This document shows, in pieces, positions 6,908 through 10,673 of a stretch of DNA of 10,673 nt; position 1 is the first letter of the stretch, and every line of letters begins with the position of its first letter. The stretch covers positions 1-10,673 of the forward strand of contig CAZMSZ010000267.1 of assembly GCA_964569055.1 (NCBI GenBank), given 5' to 3'. Source of the stretch: JAWLGW01 sp964569055 (GTDB lineage: Bacteria > Planctomycetota > J058). Made by a program: the position numbers and the translations under genes. The notes beneath the pieces are model-generated. The model had not been told where the DNA came from. It worked only from the letters and a program-made list of their open reading frames with translations, and made no database searches.

Positions 6908-6929
6908 GCGACGAGTAGGATAGCCCTCC
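6908..6929. promoter_or_regulatory. 22-bp divergent promoter with overlapping -10 elements
   Basis: The start codons of the minus-strand pseudouridine synthase (6907) and plus-strand glbO (6930) are only 22 bp apart. The sequence between them has one A/T-rich core, TAGGATAG at 6916-6923. Read forwards it gives TAGGAT (6916-6921), 8 nt before the glbO GTG. Read in reverse it gives TATCCT (6922-6917), 9 nt before the ATG. Either transcript would have almost no 5' leader. The AGGA at 6917-6920 could instead be a weak Shine-Dalgarno for glbO (9-nt spacing). No clear -35 is visible on either side; both would lie inside the opposite gene. Confidence 0.5.
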
Positions 6930-7313
6930 GTGAGCGTGCCCGAAGAGCGGGTGTTCGAGCGGCTGGGCGAGGACGGCTTCGCGGCGCTGGTCGCCGCGTT
7001 CTACCGCCGCGTGCCCAGCGACGACATCCTCGGCCCGATGTACCCGCAGGACGACTTCGCCGGCGCCGAGGAGCGCCTGCGCGACTTCCTGGTGCAGCGG
7101 TTCGGCGGCCCGACCCGCTACAGCGAGCGGCGCGGGCACCCGCGCCTGCGGGCGCGCCACGTGCCGTTCGCGATCGACTCGGCCGCCCGCGACCGCTGGC
7201 TGGCGCTCATGGACGAGGCCCTGCTCGAGACGAACACCCCCGCCGACGTGGTCGCGACCTTGCGCCCGTTCTTCGCGCAGGTCGCGACGTTCATGGTCAA
7301 TCGGCCGGGGTGA
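6930..7313 (+). CDS. glbO: Group II truncated haemoglobin (TrHbO)
   Basis: A 127-residue 2-on-2 globin that binds haem and O2, with proposed roles in O2 handling, peroxide or NO chemistry. The key group II residues are all visible: Tyr25 (B10, in AAFYRRV), Tyr38 (CD1, in GPMYP), proximal His77 (F8, in GHPRLRARHVPFAI) and Trp90 (G8, in ARDRWLALM). Each sits exactly two residues later than its counterpart in the 128-residue Mycobacterium tuberculosis TrHbO (Tyr23, Tyr36, His75, Trp88), so the fold is complete without insertions. The Tyr-Tyr-Trp pocket is linked in the family to very high O2 affinity and slow release. The GTG start at 6930 leaves a normal pre-A N-terminus. It leads a unit with an alpha/beta hydrolase 11 nt downstream. 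Group assignment is firm; the physiological role is not. Confidence 0.93.
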   Translation: MSVPEERVFERLGEDGFAALVAAFYRRVPSDDILGPMYPQDDFAGAEERLRDFLVQRFGGPTRYSERRGHPRLRARHVPFAIDSAARDRWLALMDEALLETNTPADVVATLRPFFAQVATFMVNRPG

Positions 7314-7317
7314 GGAG
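7312..7317 (+). promoter_or_regulatory. Shine-Dalgarno for the alpha/beta hydrolase
   Basis: GAGGAG overlaps the TGA stop of glbO and lies 7 nt before the GTG at 7325. It supports that start and suggests translation coupled to glbO. Confidence 0.65.
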
Positions 7318-7324
7318 CGCCCGC

Positions 7325-8236
7325 GTGACCGACCTCGTGACCTCCACCGTCGCCGCGCGCGACGGGACCTCGATCGCCTGGGTCCGCCGCGGCGCGCCGG
7401 GCGCCGACGCGCCGGCGCTGGTGTTCACCAGCGGGTTCACCGCCTCGGAGTTCTACTGGCGGCACCTGCTGGAGCGCTTCGGCGGGCGGGCCTGCCTGGT
7501 GACCTGGGACCTCAAGGGTCACGGCCGCTCGGGCCCGGCGCGCGACCTCGGCTGCGTGACCGTGGAGGACTCGGTCGACGACCTGCGCCGGGTCCTCGAC
7601 GCGGCGGGGGTCGAGCGCGCGGTGCTGGTGGCGTTCTCGCTCGGCTGCCAGGTGATCCTGGAGGCCTGGCGGCACCTCCCCGAGCGGATCGCGGGGCTGG
7701 TCCCGATCCTGGGGACGTTCGAGCGCCCGTTCGACCACCTGCTCCACCCGCGCCTGGGGCCGCGCCTGTACCGGGTGTTCGAGCGGGTCGGCCCGCGGGT
7801 GGCGCACGCCGGGCTGCGGGCGGCCTGGCTCAACTCGCGCCTGCCGGGCTCGTTCCGGGTGAACCAGCTCCTGCGGATCGTGGGCCCTCGCCTGCGGCGC
7901 GAGGACATGGAGCCGTTCTTCGCCCACATGCGCCGGATCCACGGGCCGACCTGGGCCCACATGGGGATCGCCGCGCAGCGCCACAGCGCGCGCGACCTGT
8001 TGCCCACGATCGCGGCGCCGACCCTGATCGTGGCGGGCGGGCGCGACACGTTCACGCCCGGGCACCTCAGCCGTCACATGGCGGACACGATCCCGGGCGC
8101 CGAGCTGTTCGAGCTGCCCGAGGCCACGCACACCGGCCTGCTGGAGTTCCCGAGCGAGATCGGCGCGCGGCTCGAGGCGTTCCTCGCCGCCCGCGAGCTC
8201 CTGAGCGCGCCGCGGGCCCGCGCGGTCGCGAGCTAG
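7325..8236 (+). CDS. Alpha/beta hydrolase
   Basis: A 303-residue alpha/beta-hydrolase-fold enzyme, probably cytoplasmic. Visible motifs are the oxyanion-loop region LVFTSGFTAS (32-41, in place of the usual HG), strand 4 with WDLKGHGRSG (61-70), the nucleophile elbow VAFSLGCQV with Ser105, the acid GGRDTFTP with Asp241, and the terminal base ATHTGLLEFP with His269. The elbow has Ala103 where GxSxG enzymes have Gly, a variation seen in some family members. Residues about 131-215 form a cap domain rich in Arg, Pro and aromatic residues. The substrate cannot be predicted: ester, lactone or epoxide hydrolysis, C-C hydrolysis or a perhydrolase-like activity are all possible. The GTG start has a Shine-Dalgarno overlapping the glbO stop. 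The PLP enzyme gene starts 2 nt after its stop, so the three genes are almost certainly one operon. Confidence 0.88.
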   Translation: MTDLVTSTVAARDGTSIAWVRRGAPGADAPALVFTSGFTASEFYWRHLLERFGGRACLVTWDLKGHGRSGPARDLGCVTVEDSVDDLRRVLDAAGVERAVLVAFSLGCQVILEAWRHLPERIAGLVPILGTFERPFDHLLHPRLGPRLYRVFERVGPRVAHAGLRAAWLNSRLPGSFRVNQLLRIVGPRLRREDMEPFFAHMRRIHGPTWAHMGIAAQRHSARDLLPTIAAPTLIVAGGRDTFTPGHLSRHMADTIPGAELFELPEATHTGLLEFPSEIGARLEAFLAARELLSAPRARAVAS

Positions 8237-8238
8237 CC

Positions 8239-9204
8239 GTGGCCGCGGGCGAGCCCGACCCGGTCTCGTTCGCCGACGTCGCCGCGGCCGCGGCGATCCT
8301 GGAGGGTGTCGCGCACCGCACGCCCCTCGCGCGCAGCAGCGCGGTGGACCAGCGGGTCGGCGCCTCGGTGGTGTTCAAGTGCGAGAACCTGCAGCGAGTG
8401 GGCGCCTTCAAGTTCCGCGGCGCCTACCACGCGCTGGCGCGGCTCGACCCGGCGCAGCGCGCGCAGGGCGTGCTGACCTGGTCGTCGGGCAACCACGCCC
8501 AGGCGGTCGCCCTGGCGGGGCGCCTCCTGGGCGCGCCGGTCACGGTGGTCATGCCCGACGACGCCCCCGCGCCCAAGCGCGCCGCGACCGAGGGCTACGG
8601 GGCCACGGTGGTGCCGTACCGCCGCGGCGAGCAGGTCCGCGAGGAGCTCGGCCGCGCCCTGGCGGCCGAGCGGGGCCTCGCGATCGTGCCGCCCTACGAC
8701 CACCCCCACGTGATCGCGGGCCAGGGCACCGCCGCCAAGGAGCTGCTCGAGGAGGCGGGCCCGCTCGACCTGCTGCTGGCCCCCTGCGGGGGCGGCGGCC
8801 TGCTGTCGGGCTCGGCGCTGGCGGCCCGCGCGCTCGCGCCCGGCTGCCAGGTGATCGGCGTCGAGCCCGCCGCCGCCGACGATGCCACCCGCTCGTTCGA
8901 GACCGGCGTCCTGCACACCGTCCACGAGCCCGACACGATCGCCGACGGCGCGCGCACCCCGTCGCTCGGCGCGCTCACGTTCCCGCTGATCCGCCGCCAC
9001 GTCGACCGCATGGTGACCGTCGACGACGACGCGCTGCGCGCGGCCATGCGCTTCTTGTGGGAGCGGCTGAAGCTGGTCGTCGAGCCCACGGGCGCTTTGG
9101 CCTACGCCGCGCTCCACGCGGGCGTGGTCGCCCCGCCCGCCGGCGCGCGGGTGGGCGTCCTGATCAGCGGCGGGAACGTCGACCTCGACGCCTGGCGCTG
9201 GTGA
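8239..9204 (+). CDS. PLP-dependent threonine/serine dehydratase or serine racemase-like enzyme
   Basis: A 321-residue fold-type II PLP enzyme. Lys58 in GAFKFRGA should form the Schiff base. SSGNHAQ (82-88) is the substrate/carboxylate loop, CGGGGLLSG (183-191) the phosphate loop, and Ser310 in ISGGNVD would contact the pyridine nitrogen. There is no C-terminal ACT/regulatory domain, so it resembles catabolic TdcB-type dehydratases or serine racemases rather than biosynthetic IlvA. Glu209, Ala213 and Asp215 in VEPAAADDA lie at the positions of the Mg/Ca site of mammalian serine racemase (210, 214, 216), so metal activation is likely. Expected chemistry is deamination of L-threonine or L-serine to 2-oxobutyrate or pyruvate; racemisation or 3-hydroxyaspartate deamination are alternatives. 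The GTG start is 2 nt after the hydrolase stop with no clear Shine-Dalgarno, so translation is probably coupled. Confidence 0.9.
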   Translation: MAAGEPDPVSFADVAAAAAILEGVAHRTPLARSSAVDQRVGASVVFKCENLQRVGAFKFRGAYHALARLDPAQRAQGVLTWSSGNHAQAVALAGRLLGAPVTVVMPDDAPAPKRAATEGYGATVVPYRRGEQVREELGRALAAERGLAIVPPYDHPHVIAGQGTAAKELLEEAGPLDLLLAPCGGGGLLSGSALAARALAPGCQVIGVEPAAADDATRSFETGVLHTVHEPDTIADGARTPSLGALTFPLIRRHVDRMVTVDDDALRAAMRFLWERLKLVVEPTGALAYAALHAGVVAPPAGARVGVLISGGNVDLDAWRW

Positions 9205-9528
9205 GGGCGCGCGACGCGCGGCGAGGGAAATGCTCACCGGGCGTGCACGGGCTCGTCCCTCGCGGAGACACCGAGCTTCAGATACACCCGAAAGCCGATG
9301 TTGGGCGCACTGTGCCCCTTCGGCACCACGAAGGCGTAACTCGGTTGGCAGTTGGCCAACTGGCTGAACCAGGACCCTCCTCGGGCTTGGCGCCGCTCTC
9401 GCTGGTTCGACGGCATGACCCACTCGGAGACGTTCCCGCTCAGGTTCAAGAGCCCGAGCGCCGAAGCTCCCGCGGCGAACGCCGTGCGCGTCGTGGGCCG
9501 CGGCTGTCAGCGCGCCTGTGGCGACCGC
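9205..9528. other. 324-bp gap between the PLP enzyme and Rieske genes
   Basis: Flanked by two genes that converge on it. Nearly all of it is the FGE-type remnant (9234-9506). 9205-9233 contains a weak CGCGC/GCGCG inverted repeat (9208-9220) just after the PLP-enzyme stop, too short to call a terminator. 9510-9528, between the remnant and the Rieske stop, shows nothing recognisable. I see no insertion-sequence ends or target-site duplication to explain the remnant. Confidence 0.6.
9234..9506 (-). pseudogene. C-terminal remnant of an FGE-sulfatase (SUMF1-type) domain protein
   Basis: An open stretch of 90 codons ending at a TGA (9236-9234) reads as the C-terminal end of a formylglycine-generating-enzyme-type domain: SALGLLNLSGNVSEWV, then ARGGSWFSQLANCQ and PNIGFRVYL. 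Homology continues upstream of the nearest possible start (TTG at 9449), but an in-frame TGA at 9509-9507 cuts it off and the Rieske gene's stop lies 20 nt beyond. The N-terminal two-thirds of the domain (about 150 or more residues) is therefore missing. The link between GNVSEWV and RGGSW is only about 12 residues, shorter than usual. Aligned with the human FGE active site, the first catalytic Cys is Ser and the second is kept, so the ancestor was probably not a true sulfatase-maturing enzyme. G+C is 66% over 9241-9480 against about 79% nearby. Expression as a short peptide cannot be excluded. Confidence 0.78.
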
Positions 9529-10626
9529 TTACACGTCGAGCTGGAACCGCTTCTCGAACGGGGCTTCCACGGGCGCGCGCTCGCCGCGTTCGGCGGCGCG
9601 CAGCAGCCAGAGGATGTGCTGGCCGAGGGCGTCGATGTCGGTCGAGGCGTACTGCTCGCCGCCGAAGCGCTGGATGGTGGCGGTCTGGCGGGCCAGGATC
9701 CAGGCGTCCTGCTGGAAGATCCAGCGCGCGACGGGGGCGAGCAGCGGGGCCACGAGCCAGTGGGGGAGCGGGAGGCGGAAGCTGATCGCGGCGAACAGGC
9801 GCGTGCGGAAGTCCTCGAGCGGGGTCAGCGCGGTGGTGACCATGAAGTGGGTCCGCTCGCCGAGGCGGTACTCGACCTGGGCCACGCAAGGGAGGATGAA
9901 CCGGTCGAAGTGCTCCACGGTGCCCGTGGCGCCCGGGGCCAGGATCCGGCGGGCCAGGCCGGGCGGGGGCGGCTCGCCGATGTACTGGGCCTCGACCCGG
10001 TCGTGCCAGCGGCGGACGACGACCTCCAGCCGGTTCTTGGCGCCGCCGCGGAACAGGCCGCGGTGCAAGAAGGCGGTGTGTGGGACGTCGAGCGCGTTCT
10101 CGGCCACCGCGTGCAGGCTGGCCTGGGCCTCGACCACCTGCCGGATCGTGGTGTAGCGCGGGTCGTCCACCAGCGGGAACGCGAACGGCTCGCGCGCCGG
10201 CTCCACGCCCGGGGTGGCGTAGGCCCACAGGAAGCCGTCGCGCTCGCGCACGGCGAACGAGGGGGCGCAGCGGGCGGGGCCGGCGGGGTCGCCGGTCAGG
10301 CCCGGAACCGCGCGGCAGGTGCCGCCCGGGTCGAACTGCCAGCCGTGGTAGCGGCACTCGAGGTTGGAGCCGACCACCCGGCCGAGCGAGAGGGGGACGT
10401 TGCGGTGCGGGCAGCGATCGAGCAGGGCGCCCGGCGCGCCGTCGCGGCCGCGGAACACGACCACCGGCATGCCGAGCAGGGTGGTCGCGAAGCGCTTGCC
10501 CGCGCGCAGGTCGCGGCTGCGGCACACCACGTACCAGTCGTCGGCGACCCGCGCGACCGAGGTCAGCCCCTTGGTCGCGGGCGGGAGCAGGCGCTGGGGG
10601 AGCTGCGAGGGGGTGGGGGCGGACAC
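9529..10626 (-). CDS. Rieske non-haem iron oxygenase (alpha-subunit type)
   Basis: A 365-residue oxygenase. An N-terminal Rieske domain binds a 2Fe-2S cluster through C72-P-H74 (CPHRNVPLS) and C91-RY-H94 (CRYHGW). The C-terminal catalytic domain binds mononuclear Fe(II) through H183 and H188 in ENALDVPHTAFLH, with Asp307 in IFQQDAWIL as the probable third ligand. Asp180 is the conserved bridge that passes electrons between centres. Length, the early DWYVVCRSRDL strand and the short C-terminus fit single-component PaO/choline-monooxygenase-like or sterol-oxidising Rieske proteins as well as ring-hydroxylating dioxygenases; the substrate is unknown. No ferredoxin, reductase or beta subunit gene is nearby, so electrons must come from elsewhere. 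The GTG at 10626 is preceded by a good promoter and no Shine-Dalgarno. The PFEKRFQLDV end just before TAA looks natural. Confidence 0.92.
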   Translation of the reverse strand: MSAPTPSQLPQRLLPPATKGLTSVARVADDWYVVCRSRDLRAGKRFATTLLGMPVVVFRGRDGAPGALLDRCPHRNVPLSLGRVVGSNLECRYHGWQFDPGGTCRAVPGLTGDPAGPARCAPSFAVRERDGFLWAYATPGVEPAREPFAFPLVDDPRYTTIRQVVEAQASLHAVAENALDVPHTAFLHRGLFRGGAKNRLEVVVRRWHDRVEAQYIGEPPPPGLARRILAPGATGTVEHFDRFILPCVAQVEYRLGERTHFMVTTALTPLEDFRTRLFAAISFRLPLPHWLVAPLLAPVARWIFQQDAWILARQTATIQRFGGEQYASTDIDALGQHILWLLRAAERGERAPVEAPFEKRFQLDV

Positions 10627-10634
10627 GGGGCTTC

Positions 10635-10663
10635 GTTGTACCCGCGGGTCACCAGGATGTCAG
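10635..10663 (-). promoter_or_regulatory. Sigma-70-like promoter of the Rieske gene
   Basis: Minus strand: -35 CTGACA (10663-10658, 5 of 6 to TTGACA), a 17-bp spacer, then -10 TACAAC (10640-10635, 4 of 6 to TATAAT). Only 8 nt separate the -10 from the GTG start, so the expected start of transcription is at, or within about three bases of, the start codon. It is the only promoter in the window with both hexamers at ideal spacing. Confidence 0.6.
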
Positions 10664-10673
10664 CGGGCGGGGC

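Noticed and set aside
9208..9220. CGCGC/GCGCG inverted repeat after the PLP enzyme gene as a terminator
   Set aside because: A 5-bp stem without a T-tract in CG-rich sequence is not distinguishable from background.
9234..9449. A free-standing 71-residue gene starting at the TTG at 9449
   Set aside because: FGE-type homology continues upstream of the TTG (SALGL before LNLSGNV), so it is not a real N-terminus. There is no Shine-Dalgarno, and the fragment lacks most of the domain.
1..10673. tRNA, rRNA, insertion-sequence ends, attachment sites, riboswitches or defence/toxin-antitoxin genes
   Set aside because: I looked for these on both strands and saw no cloverleaf, transposase motif, terminal inverted repeat with duplication, or defence-type domain.

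Overview
The window is very GC-rich DNA: hand counts give about 79% G+C in 8461-8580, and third codon positions are almost always G or C. It is densely coded, with nine intact genes and one gene remnant. Six of the nine genes start with GTG. The gene set suggests a free-living, aerobic, high-GC Gram-negative bacterium: a lipoprotein with a Gly/Asp/Thr spacer and a DNRLRE-like domain, a large cytoplasmic leucine-rich-repeat protein, a group II truncated haemoglobin, a Rieske oxygenase and an FGE-sulfatase-fold remnant. Myxococcota or a related 'deltaproteobacterial' lineage is my best guess and Planctomycetota a weaker one. This is inference from gene style; no rRNA or other phylogenetic marker is present.

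Layout. 1-96: flank with a GC hairpin that may end the first gene. 97-1335 (-): secreted lipoprotein with a repeat spacer. 1336-1598: divergent intergenic region. 1599-2666 and 2697-5045 (+): a two-gene unit of a YkgJ-like cysteine-cluster protein and a leucine-rich-repeat/propeller-like protein. 5049-5975 and 5972-6907 (-): a 4-bp-overlapping pair, deoxyribonuclease IV (nfo) and an RluA-family pseudouridine synthase. 6908-6929: a 22-bp divergent promoter region. 6930-7313, 7325-8236 and 8239-9204 (+): a tight three-gene unit of truncated haemoglobin (glbO), alpha/beta hydrolase and a PLP-dependent threonine/serine dehydratase-like enzyme. 9234-9506 (-): the C-terminal remnant of an FGE-sulfatase domain, in DNA of lower GC (66%). 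9529-10626 (-): Rieske oxygenase with a recognisable promoter at the window edge.

How the genes relate. Most are housekeeping or stand-alone metabolic functions (DNA repair, rRNA modification, O2/haem chemistry, amino-acid catabolism), and I see no mobile element, CRISPR array, toxin-antitoxin pair or defence cassette. The parts least explained are the YkgJ-like/LRR gene pair, the FGE remnant, and a start-site pattern: the first gene of four transcription units has a -10-like hexamer 6-9 nt before the start codon and no good Shine-Dalgarno, whereas the internal genes at 2697 and 7325 have good Shine-Dalgarno sequences. That suggests leaderless mRNAs for unit-leading genes. I did not find a convincing wholly new system here.
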